DNA from: Haematococcus lacustris
Lineage: Eukaryota; Chlorophyta; Chlorophyceae; Chlamydomonadales; Haematococcaceae
DNA: 64,000 bases
Reading direction: 5' to 3'
Assembly (NCBI GenBank): GCA_030144725.1
Contig: JASKMD010000026.1
Location: 108,750 to 172,749, forward strand
Of this stretch, positions 9,406 to 19,713 are shown piece by piece. Position numbers and translations under genes: made by a program. The notes beneath the pieces are model-generated. The model was given only the letters and a program-made list of their open reading frames with translations. It made no database searches and was not told the origin of the DNA. Each line of letters opens with the position of its first letter. Within the stretch, counting starts at the first letter, position 1.

Positions 9406-12400
9406 ATGAAGCGCTTTGGCGTTGCTGTGCTAGTAGCATGCCTTGGGGTGCAGCTCCTAGCATTGCGTTCTGTAGCATCGCGTTCAACGCGACAGCTGCG
9501 AGGTAGCGATTTCCAGATTGGAGAAGAGGTTCCCCTCTGGGCTAGTAAAGTCGGACCGTTCACCAACCCTAGGTGAGCGTGCTGCATCACCATCGCACTC
9601 GAGGATTAGTTCCTTACCGGGCCCCGTGGGACGCACTTGCAGCGAAACATACGAATACTACTCGCTCCCGTACTGCCAGGTTGGTGAACTGTCTTGTGCA
9701 GTAGATCGTGGAATGTTGAAACTGACTAGCATCCAATATCGCCTGGTTGCAGCCTTCGTCAGGCATCAAATGGAAGACCTTGGGTATTGGCGAGCTTGTT
9801 GATTCCAACCGAATGGCCAGCACTGAGTACAAGCTGAACTTTCACACGGACCAAAAGAACGTGGTCATCTGCACCAAGTCACTGAATGATGAGGACTTGG
9901 GCAAGTTCAGAAAGGTGTGCCAGGGTAGTTTTTCGTGCAGAGTGCAGCTTGGAAGGTGATTGCCATGTACTATGCCCACTACAGGCAGTGGAGGACGACT
10001 GGTATTTCCAGATGTACTACGATGACCTGCCTGTGTGGGGCTTCATTGGCAAGATGGAGAAGCTGATCCAGAAGGGTGTCAGCATCTACAAGTGGGTTCT
10101 AAGACACAGCCACTGCTGATTGCACATCAAGCATGGCAGAGAGGAGCAGCAGCAGGTCTGTGTCAGACTGGTGATTTAAGCTATGGTCTCAGACTTGTTT
10201 GATGCAGGAATGATGAACCTCTCATTTGTGTGTGCAGGTACTACCTGTTCACGCACATTGACTTTGACATCAAGTACAACGGTGAAAACGTGATTGAGAT
10301 CAACGTGTCCACTGATCCAGCTCAGGCTGTCGACATCTCAGAAGATGCTCAGGATGTCAAAGTCTCGTTCACATACTCAGTGCGGTGGACACCCACCACC
10401 ATCACGTATGAGAACCGGCTGCAGCGATACGAAAGGTTCCCTTTGAACCCAGTGCACCTGGAGGCAAGTCATGCGTTTCATGAACCTGGGTTGACAAACA
10501 TTGGAATGTACCACTGTAAGGGGCAGCATGCAGTGCCCCTGGGCCCCATAGCTTGCTGCCTTCAGTGCTGCTTTCTTCAAGGGGTACACCAGCGAGGCAT
10601 GTTTGCTCTGAGCGTCAAGCAAAGCATGCTGGCTCTTCAAGTACTGCACACAGGAGCCTGTTGCAGCACTGAGGCTGCCAGCCGCCTGCTGCTGTCTGCA
10701 CCCACAGATCCACTGGTTCTCCATCATCAACTCCTGCGTCACGGTACTCCTCCTCACTGGCTTCCTAGCCACCATTTTAATGCGGGTGCTGAAGGCCGAT
10801 TTCTTGAAGTACAGCCGTGACGAGGGTGAGCCATGCATCATGGTGACCAGCCGTGTGCCCCTTGCATCTGCATACCCAGCCCGCCCCTGGCCTGGCTCTT
10901 CTTCCATAGGGCAGCAAGTAAGTGACACTGTGTCTGCGCTGCAGCTGGCATTGATGAGGAGGAGTCAGGTTGGAAGTACGTGCATGGGGATGTGTTCAGG
11001 TTTCCCCCAGCCAAGAATCTCTTCTGTGCCTTTGTTGGCACAGGGACCCAGGTGAGTGGCCAGGGGCTGTTGCAAATGGAGCACAATACCATGTCCTGTA
11101 GCAGCTGCCTCTTACACTGGGCCCACCCAGGCTGTGCTGTGCTGTGTGTTTGTGCCTTGCACCTATGACTAGTGGCCTTCGCTTTGCTGGCTGGTTGTTT
11201 CTGCAGATCTTTTACCTGTCGCTGTTCATCTTTGGGTTGGCTCTAGTGGGGGTGTTTTACCCCTATAATCGTGGCGCCTTGTACACCGCCCTCATAGCTT
11301 TGTACGCGCTCACAGCTTGCATAGCCGGCTACGTCGCAGCCTCGTACTACAGACAGATGGAGGGCGAGCTGTGGGTCCGCAACATCCTGCTGACCTGCTT
11401 CATCTACTGCGGGCCCTTCTTCCTCACCTTCTCAGCGCTCAATACAGTGGCCATCGCCTACAGGGTGCGGCCCTGTCTGCCTCCGCTACCTTCAACCCTC
11501 AACAAAATGCCTACAGCTGGCAGAGGAGGGACAGCCCAGACAGCACCTGCTGTGTGTTGTTTGTACATGCAGTCCACGGCGGCGCTGCCATTTGGCACCA
11601 TCGTCATCATCATAATCATCTGGGGCCTGGTCACCATTCCCCTCACCGTGTTTGGCGGCATCGCTGGCAAGAACAACAGGTAGCAGGGGCATAGGTGGTG
11701 GCCACAGCGCAGGCCCACTGCGCTCCCCTATCCTTCCCTAGCACACATGCCTGTCATTGTGGTGCACGTTGTTGTCGGTAAATCCCAAAGCAGCTGTCAG
11801 CCTGCTGTAGGTGCTAGGATGCTTTTATTGGCCTAGGTTCCTGGACCTTGCAGTGGCTTACAGGGGCTGCCTGGCACACCTCCCCTGTCGGCTCCTCACC
11901 ATGCAGGGCGGACTTCAAGGCTCCATGCCGCACCAACAAGTACCCCCGTGAGATCCCGCAGCTGCCCTGGTACCGCAGCACCGTGCCCCAGATGATCATG
12001 GCGGGCTTTCTGCCCTTCTCTGCCATCTACGTGGAGCTGTACTACATTTTCGCGTCCGTGTGGGGCCACAAGGTACTGGCCAGTTGGCCTGGGTCTGGGC
12101 TTGCACACAGCAGAGCAACAGGATTCGCTAGTGCCTGCCATGCCTGCCACGAGCCTTTGTGTGCGATGAGCCCCTGTGGTTGGCTGTGCTGCATGGGGCT
12201 TCAGCCTCTGACATGCCCCTGCTGCCTGAAGGAAACGGGGCAGTCGGCGCTGCAGGTGGCTGTTCAGCAACATGCTATGCAACAAACCTATCAGATGGCA
12301 TGCCAGCCAGTCAGCTGCCGGCCTGGCTGTCTTGTCACACGCTGCTCAGGTGTACATCATCTGGTCCATCCTGTTCATCGTTTACATCATCCTCATCATC

Positions 12401-12938
12401 GTCACCGCCTTCATCACCATCGCCCTCACCTACTTCCAGCTCGCAGTGGAGGATCACCAGTGGTGGTGGCGCTCCTTTCTGTGTGGTGGCTCAACCGGCC
12501 TCTTCGTCTATGGCTATTGCTTTTACTACTACTTTGCCCGCTCAGACATGTCTGGCTTCATGCAGGTGAGTGGAGAGAGTGTGCCCTGACATGCTCTCCT
12601 AGCCCCTCAACCTACACAACCACCCAATGCAAACAGCATAAACGGCTACACCCATGCACCCCACCAAGTGCACATGCGGTCAGCCTCAAGCTGGGCAGGG
12701 ACTTGCTAGCCAGCAGGATCTCTTACCTTGGCTCAGCATGCACCACGCACGATGCAAGCATGCACCCCAAGCACTGACCTTCATGCACCTCGCTGATGCT
12801 GCCACGCTGCAGACGGCTTTCTTCTTTGGCTACATGGCATGCGTGTGCTTTGGCTTCTTCCTGATGTTGGGCACAATCGGATGGCGAGCGTCCCTCCTGT
12901 TCGTGCGACACATCTACAAGGCCATCAAGTGCGAGTGA
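9406..12938 (+). CDS. Transmembrane 9 superfamily member (nonaspanin/EMP70), complete, 12 exons
   Basis: Exons: 9406-9572, 9643-9679, 9753-9914, 9985-10091, 10238-10463, 10708-10825, 10945-11051, 11207-11464, 11573-11679, 11907-12072, 12350-12565, 12813-12938. All phases join to give 598 aa, close to plant TMN1-type proteins of about 590. The order is: signal peptide (about 1-25); lumenal domain with [14 protein letters not shown] and [23 protein letters not shown] before the second helix; then nine membrane segments including [28 protein letters not shown] and [19 protein letters not shown]. The C-terminus KCE fits the KXD/E COPI-binding motif of this family. TM9SF proteins act in Golgi/endosomal sorting of membrane proteins. 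All introns begin GT except the one after 10463, which begins GC (GAG|GCAAGT). The donor at 9680 (GTTGGT) is weak, but the codons around it match the family. Confidence 0.93.
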
Positions 12939-15090
12939 AGGGGCTGCCATGGACATGAGAGATCTACGACCCATGGTTGTAGCGTCAACAGCCCGGCGTG
13001 GCCATGGTGACAGCTGTGTGCCTGCAGCTGGCTGAGGTGTCTCAAGCTCTGGCGGGCTGGGAGGCACTGCCTGGGGCTGGCGAGTAGCTGAGTAAGATTA
13101 CCCACAGTCGAACACGTCGTTCCATGTGAGTTACATTTGGGCTGGAGTGAGCTTGCCATCGTAAAAAGAACCACCCCATAAGTCACTCCATGTTTCTAGG
13201 GGAAACCCAAGTCGCTGGAACCCACGGTGATGTGGCATCAGGGGCGGGGCGGGTGTGCTACGCTAGAGCGACACTGGAACAACACGCTTCAAGTAGTATG
13301 AGCTAAGCCTTTGTTTGAAGCGACGAGGAGAAAGGTGCCAGAGAAAGCGTGTAAGACCAAGCATTGTGGGGCACTGCAGGGTTAAGTACAAAAATGCCCC
13401 AAAGATCTTGTCAGGTTCCAGTGTACACACAGGTGTATGTAAGGCTCAGCTGTGACACGCCCTGAGGAAATTTCAAATTTTGACGAACGGAGTCCATAGG
13501 CCACGGAAAGCAGTTGCGCATGCTGCATTGCAATCGTCCTGTTACGCTGTATCCTGCTGATGGTTGTGCCTGGCCTGAAGCCTCTGGCGCCCTCCACAAT
13601 GAATGTGCTTAAGACGCAAGCTTGCTATTGGGTGCTAGTTGTTGTAAGGTCGTACGGGTCAGAATGCCTATCGCAGCACCGTGCAACATCACGTGACGGT
13701 CCAGCCGAGCGCGACGGTGGCGGGAGGTGCATCTACAGTCCTAGTTATATCTAGTAAGTGGCGCAGCACCATCAAAAGCGGCATGCCCCATGCCTCGACT
13801 GACCGGAATTCGGTGTTCCTGTGACTGGCGCCAGGCACTAGCCAGGGCTCCATCCGCGACCATTGTCACACACATGTGTCCGTAGCAAACACATTTACAC
13901 AATAGGTAAGGTTGCTGCAAAATGCAAGTGAGGTGTGAGTGACAACTTCACAACAAGCCCATGGCACGCCCAGCCATGCCACAGCCATGTTTACTAATGA
14001 AATGGCATGCCACTTAGCTAGTGGCCTGCTTGCACCCAAATGATACTACAGCCCAAGTTTCATTTGGCGATGACGATGCGTACAACACTAACATGGGTAT
14101 GTAACCCCCAAAGCTCATGTCCTCTCACTACCACCATGTGCCATCCTATTCGGCTGCAGGAAGGCATGCCAAGGTGTCTCCGTTGAGGTGTGTGATGGCA
14201 AGCATGGGTCTAGTTGGTGACAGGTGACATGTGCACCGCCAGAGCATCCAACCAGTCAGCTATGTGCATGTTCCGCACTGGCTTCACGGTGGGCTGCCCA
14301 TTGCCCACCACAGCCCACAACTCTTTCAGCTGGTTTTTTTTACGGCAAGCTTGGCAATGGTTGCATGCTTGCTTGTTGGCATGATCACAGAGGTGGACCG
14401 CTGCCTTGTTAGCTGCAATCGCAGGTGGCGCACCTGCCGCCGCAGTGCCTCTGCTGCCTCATCCACGTTTGACTTCACCCGGGCTAGTAGAGGCGCAGAG
14501 GGTGGAGAAGGTGGCAGCGGCAGCGGCAGATGCGATAGCAGTGGGGCAAAGTGAGGCTGCAGGGGTGGGGGCGGAGTGGAGGAGGAGAATGCTTGGAGGA
14601 GGAGGAGTTGAGTGGGGTGTTGGTTCAGTGCTGGGAGGTGGTGAAAGGTGGGCGGCAAGCGGACAGCCGGTAGGTAAGGGAGACTATGAGCTGCCCACGG
14701 TTGCTTCTGGCCATGGGATGCTAGGAAGGCCTGAGCATCTGGAGGCAAGCTGTCTACACGAGATGAGTCACGTGCCCATGTGTCATTGAATTGCCACAGC
14801 CGCCCGTTGACCGATAGAATGCTGCACGCACAACAAAGGGGGCATCTGACTTGAGTGCAAGTGAGAGCTAGTGCATGTCAGTGCATGTGAGCGATTGTTG
14901 ATGCTGATGTTGAGGTACCTTACCATGAAGCTTGGCGGTTTAAAGGTGACATTGGTTCATTGGTAAGGCTGTGTAGCAGAGGAAGAAGGGTCCTGCATGA
15001 CGAGCAAGATCGAGGCAGGGTTGAGGGCTGAAGTTGTTGTTTGTGGTAGCCGTTCTCTACCTGCTGTCGTACAAGCATTTCATTGTATAG
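12939..15090. other. Intergenic stretch between TM9SF and the tandem array
   Basis: It holds the 3' UTR of the TM9SF gene and otherwise no supported gene. A minus-strand ORF at 14326-14748 contains a short heptad-like stretch (VKSNVDEAAEALRRQVRHL), but the rest is proline-rich low complexity and its status is open. The right edge at 15091 is where the first 4186-bp repeat unit begins abruptly. Confidence 0.5.
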
Positions 15091-15527
15091 TGTCACAACA
15101 CATGGCGTGACTAGACACATTGTGTGATGAGGGGTTCTGCCCCATGACATGGACCTTAGCCTAAACTGAGCATTTGAGGTGTTGAGTGTGGCCGACTGCC
15201 CTTGAGGGGTTTCCTAAGTTGCGATCTGGGTTGTGATCTGAGCCAAGCAGAGACGTGTCTTGCTGACTCAGTGCATGGGGAAATGCTTGGACTGTGCCGG
15301 ACTTTAGTATTTGAGCCTTGTTGTGTTGCTGCCTTGGCAGCTTGGCACCTCACGTCACCCGCATTGTGTCAGCGGCAGAGGCACTCCCCAAGCCCCAGTG
15401 TAACGAGGGAACCGTGTGGAATCAGCCCACGTCTTTCCTGTCTGCCCAGCTACCCGGCGCACTCAACCCGGGCCGGCTCGGGCGGCGAAACCCCAGACTA
15501 TCTCAAGCTAAGTGGTCCGCGCGGCAT

Positions 15528-18500
15528 ATGAGCTCCATAGGATCTTCCTATGCAGCTGACGCGGCCGGCTCGGTTAACGGCCCCACTATCGGAAGCCGTT
15601 TCAGCCCTTCTGCGCCGCCCGTCAAGCACCCTCTGCCATCGTCCGGCACGGTGCTGCTGCCCTATGAGCTGGACCGCTCGTTTCAGTGCGTCCAGAGCTC
15701 CCTCCAAGTCTTGTGCAATGATGCGGAACTTTGGGGCGGCAGTGCGCTCCAGCTCGTCCTCCGCAAGCTGCCTAGCCGCGCATCTGCGGCTTTTTCCGAC
15801 GGCTTTGTCAAGCCCTCTGTTGTCCAGGAGTACCAGCGTCGATACGAGGAGCTTCCCAGCGACCAGGCCTGGGACGCGGACTACTGCATCGCCATGTTCC
15901 TTGACATCGTGCGGGACGACCTCTCGGACCCCGTGCTACTGAAGCAGCACGTCCAGGGTGTGCAGCTGGGCGACGTGGGTGACAGCGGCCGCACCGAGGC
16001 CCCGCGCTCGCTGAAGGCGCGCATGGCACCTCAATTGGTGCGCATGGCTGAGGAGGGTCACCTCAGCCGCCTCTGTGCTGTCAACCTGTTTTTGCATGCC
16101 CTTATGCCCCACCCTCGTCACGTGCTCCACAGCCAGGGCCAGCACCTGGTGCAGCGCAGCAAGGTGACCTATGCACGGCTCCCCAAGCCCCCTCATTCTC
16201 AAGACTCGGTTGAGCTTGCCCTTGGCCGCGCTGAAGCTGCTGCAACCCAGGTTTATGAGGAGCTCATTGGCATGCTGCAGCTGGAGCAGGCAGCTGGGAA
16301 GCCGCTCAACACACCTTCGGGCGTCAACGCCGCTGAGCTGTTGGGACAAGTAAAGGGAGGTAACCCCACGGCTGTCAAGGCAGCCCAACGCCTAGTCAAG
16401 CAGCTTGGCAGCGCCCTCACCGCCCAGGGTGCACCTCCGGCACCAACCAGGCCTCCCGCGCCTCACCTGTCTTGGTGTGAGGTTCACCAGCGCTGGACTA
16501 GTCACAGCACTGCTGAATGTCACCTGCTCAAGCAACAGCAGCCGCAGGCAGCGCCCGCCCCCACTCCAGCCCATTCCCACTCCCACGGTGCAGCCGCCAG
16601 CTCGCAGCCCATTGACCCGGCCCTGTATGAGCAGTTCAGGTTGTTCATGGCTTCCCGCTCACCTACTGCTGCCCCGCCACTGCGCGCTCACACCGTCGTG
16701 CAGCCAAGAAGCGGGCCATCCTGGGGTCGCCCACGCTGTGACCACTGCGGCAAAGACGGGCACACCGAGGAGCGGTGCTTCAGCAAGCACCCCGAGCTGC
16801 GCCCGGCCCAGTGGGGTCAGCCCGGGCCTGCGCACTCCCTCGCTGCCGTACGTGGCGTGGGTGAGGACGAGGATGAGGATGAGGACGCAGCCCTACACAG
16901 CCTCACCAACATGCCCATCACCAGCGTCAGCACTGCCTTTGATGCCATGCGCCACGCCATTGCCCTAGCTGCTGCTGCTGAGCGCCCACTCAGCTTCGTG
17001 CCCGGCGGTGCCACCACCCATGCCCTGCCCGCCTCACGTGTTGCACCCCGTGACACCAGCAGTAGCAGCAGCAGCAGCAGCAGCAAGGTACCCATGCAGC
17101 TAGAGGGTCAGGCTGACATTACGGACACTGTGCGCACCCTAGTGCAACAGGTGTCTACTTTGCAGCAAAACTTGCTTGCCATGGAGGCCCACATGGCTCA
17201 GCTGAGGGCAGAGCGACCTCTCGCCCAGGCTGTTGCTTCTGCCACCGGCACCGCAGCCCAGCAGCCCATCTCTGTGCCGCAGTCTGCTGCCCTTGCCGCT
17301 GCTGGCCCGGCCCAGCCGGCCTCCAGCCTGCGTGCCCTCCCCTTTGCTGCCAACCCCAGCGTGTGCGCAGGCCTCAGTGTCCTAGACCGGCACGGTACTC
17401 CCCATGCCCTACCCGGCGTCATGCTCGACTCTGGCTCAGGCGCACAGCTGATCACCGCCAGCCTGGCCCGCCAGCTGAAGCTCGAGGTTCTCCCCTCCCA
17501 GCAGCGCATCATCCAGAGCGGGGGCACCGCCTTCCAAACGCAAGGAGCGGCTGTGGTGGAGGTGGGCCTTGCCTTGGGCACACCCTATGCTGCCAGGTCA
17601 CGCCACCGCTTCCAGGTCGTGGCAGACAGCACCAGCCTGCCCTATGACCTGCTGGTCGGCAACGAGATCCTCTTCCGCCACGGCATCCAGCTAGATTTGG
17701 TGGGTCGTTTGCTCAGCTACGCTCCTCGGCTGTTCAGCCACAACGAGGCCCAGCCACGCCATGCTCTGCCCATGTACTTCGAGCCACCAGCTGAGTGGTC
17801 CAGCGGCCAGCTGCTGAGTCAGACCAGCGTGATTGCCACATCCCTGGTGGCCAGCCCTGACCCCGTTACCAATGCCCACCCAACCCCGCCGGCTCAGCTG
17901 CCTGCCTTGCAGCCCTACACGCAGGATGCTGTGTCAGAATCCGGTTCCAGTGATTGTGCAGAGTCATCAGCAGCAGCGCCGGTGGTTGAGTCGGCTACTG
18001 GCCCCTCCAACTGGGCGGCAATCCCTGCCGCTTACCCCACGTCCCTAATGAGCTATGCCCTGCCATATGTTGCCAACCTCAGCGTGGCTACAGGCCTCAG
18101 CATCATAGACCGCCACGGTCAACCCCACGCCGTACCAGGTGTCGTGCTCGACTCCGGTTCTGGGGCACACCTCATTGCCCCATGGCTGGTTGAGCGCCTG
18201 GAGCTGCAGGCGGACCACATGCGGCTGCGTATCTTCCAGAGCGGAGGCACCGCCTTCCACGCGCTCGGCGGAGTCATGGCTGAGGTGGGGCTCGCCCTAG
18301 GCACACCCCATGCTGCCAGGTCCCGCCATCGCTTCCATGTGATGCCAGCAAACACGCTGCCCTTCAGCCTGTTGCTTGGCACAGAAGTCCTTTACCAGCA
18401 CGGCATCCAGCTTGACCTGACAGCCCGGCACCTCACTTATGCCCCCAGCCTTGCCAGTCATGGCCGGCAGCAGCCTCGCCATGCCCTGCCACTGCGCTTC

Positions 18501-19115
18501 AATGCCAGAGACGCATGGCCCGGCCTGAGCAGTATGGTAGAGACCTCTTTGGCAGCTCACCCTGAGCCTACTAGCCCTGCGCCCCTTTTGGCAAGCGTGA
18601 CCAGCCCAGCGCACAGCGAGGGGGAGCACGGCAGCAGTGGTCACACCGGCGTGAGCTACCTGGGGGCTCCAGGGGCACAGTCAAGTGCGATCAGCGCCGC
18701 CCCTGGCTGCAGCCATGCCCCCAGCGTTGCGGAGGACACTCCCAGACCGGAAATCAGGGGTCTTGTCTGGGAACCTCGCAGCAAGCCCGGCCACGGCACG
18801 GATAGACCACAGCTGCCAGCCCGTTCCCCTAAGCACCAAGCGTTGGGCCTAGGAGCTGCTCACCGCCGCGCCCGGCAGCAGCTGCGCACCACGCCCCCGC
18901 CCAAAGGCACCAGCTGGGCTACCGCCGGCCACCAACTGCTCACCACCATCCGTAAGGGTTGCACTATGCGCACCATCACAAACCTGCTGCTCATCCTTTG
19001 CGCCCTGCTGCCCACGCTGCATGCGTGCCCACCCAATGAGCTGCCAGCCGTTCTAGCGCTACCCTTGGCAGCATGCTCTCAGTGTCGCGGGGGGTTTAGG
19101 CATGGATGGGGTTAG
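15528..19115 (+). CDS. Gag-like polyprotein with CCHC knuckle and two retropepsin-like domains, copy 1
   Basis: The first in-frame ATG is at 15528, giving 1195 aa; the frame is open further upstream without an ATG. The N-terminal 330 or so residues are helical and Gag-like. A CCHC knuckle (CDHCGKDGHTEERC, CX2CX4HX4C) sits near residue 404. An acidic DEDEDEDE run and a Ser run follow. Two homologous aspartic-protease units come next: LDSGSGAQLI (catalytic Asp about residue 634, nt 17427) closing with LLVGNEIL, and LDSGSGAHLI (about residue 875, nt 18150) closing with LLLGTEVL. Near residue 1147 there is a hydrophobic segment (NLLLILCALLP) before the stop. No RT, RNase H or integrase is present in the unit, so it would be non-autonomous. 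Alternatively it is a domesticated Gag-protease gene that was amplified. Confidence 0.75.
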   Translation: MSSIGSSYAADAAGSVNGPTIGSRFSPSAPPVKHPLPSSGTVLLPYELDRSFQCVQSSLQVLCNDAELWGGSALQLVLRKLPSRASAAFSDGFVKPSVVQEYQRRYEELPSDQAWDADYCIAMFLDIVRDDLSDPVLLKQHVQGVQLGDVGDSGRTEAPRSLKARMAPQLVRMAEEGHLSRLCAVNLFLHALMPHPRHVLHSQGQHLVQRSKVTYARLPKPPHSQDSVELALGRAEAAATQVYEELIGMLQLEQAAGKPLNTPSGVNAAELLGQVKGGNPTAVKAAQRLVKQLGSALTAQGAPPAPTRPPAPHLSWCEVHQRWTSHSTAECHLLKQQQPQAAPAPTPAHSHSHGAAASSQPIDPALYEQFRLFMASRSPTAAPPLRAHTVVQPRSGPSWGRPRCDHCGKDGHTEERCFSKHPELRPAQWGQPGPAHSLAAVRGVGEDEDEDEDAALHSLTNMPITSVSTAFDAMRHAIALAAAAERPLSFVPGGATTHALPASRVAPRDTSSSSSSSSSKVPMQLEGQADITDTVRTLVQQVSTLQQNLLAMEAHMAQLRAERPLAQAVASATGTAAQQPISVPQSAALAAAGPAQPASSLRALPFAANPSVCAGLSVLDRHGTPHALPGVMLDSGSGAQLITASLARQLKLEVLPSQQRIIQSGGTAFQTQGAAVVEVGLALGTPYAARSRHRFQVVADSTSLPYDLLVGNEILFRHGIQLDLVGRLLSYAPRLFSHNEAQPRHALPMYFEPPAEWSSGQLLSQTSVIATSLVASPDPVTNAHPTPPAQLPALQPYTQDAVSESGSSDCAESSAAAPVVESATGPSNWAAIPAAYPTSLMSYALPYVANLSVATGLSIIDRHGQPHAVPGVVLDSGSGAHLIAPWLVERLELQADHMRLRIFQSGGTAFHALGGVMAEVGLALGTPHAARSRHRFHVMPANTLPFSLLLGTEVLYQHGIQLDLTARHLTYAPSLASHGRQQPRHALPLRFNARDAWPGLSSMVETSLAAHPEPTSPAPLLASVTSPAHSEGEHGSSGHTGVSYLGAPGAQSSAISAAPGCSHAPSVAEDTPRPEIRGLVWEPRSKPGHGTDRPQLPARSPKHQALGLGAAHRRARQQLRTTPPPKGTSWATAGHQLLTTIRKGCTMRTITNLLLILCALLPTLHACPPNELPAVLALPLAACSQCRGGFRHGWG

Positions 19116-19713
19116 GCCCACCATGGCCTGCCCGTAACGAGGCTCACAGTGCCATGACCATTGTTGCAAACCTGCTGTGACCTGTACCTCTTAGTGCACT
19201 GCGTTACTGTGCCACCAACTTGTGCACTGGGGGGAAGTCTCTTACAGGTCACAGCGCACGCTTACAACGCGACAGCTGTCACAACACATGGCGTGACTAG
19301 ACACATTGTGTGATGAGGGGTTCTGCCCCATGACATGGACCTTAGCCTAAACTGAGCATTTGAGGTGTTGAGTGTGGCCGACTGCCCTTGAGGGGTTTCC
19401 TAAGTTGCGATCTGGGTTGTGATCTGAGCCAAGCAGAGACGTGTCTTGCTGACTCAGTGCATGGGGAAATGCTTGGACTGTGCCGGACTTTAGTATTTGA
19501 GCCTTGTTGTGTTGCTGCCTTGGCAGCTTGGCACCTCACGTCACCCGCATTGTGTCAGCGGCAGAGGCACTCCCCAAGCCCCAGTGTAACGAGGGAACCG
19601 TGTGGAATCAGCCCACGTCTTTCCTGTCTGCCCAGCTACCCGGCGCACTCAACCCGGGCCGGCTCGGGCGGCGAAACCCCAGACTATCTCAAGCTAAGTG
19701 GTCCGCGCGGCAT

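Noticed and set aside
9488..9501. 14-bp match CAACGCGACAGCTG between TM9SF exon 1 and the end of the 4186-bp unit
   Set aside because: Several 14-bp matches are expected by chance in 64 kb, and the flanks do not match.
14326..14748. Minus-strand 140-codon ORF in the spacer before the tandem array
   Set aside because: Mostly Pro/Leu low complexity with one short helical stretch; no splice structure or homologue could be argued.
15417..15430. TGGAATCAGCCC as a tRNA primer-binding site for the tandem element
   Set aside because: It matches only about 9 of 12 positions of the initiator-Met type site, and no LTR end in CA precedes it.
15318..15527. Upstream extension of the Gag-like ORF to a TTG at 15318
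   Set aside because: TTG is not a likely nuclear start codon here. The first ATG in frame is 15528. The upstream frame may be leader or LTR.
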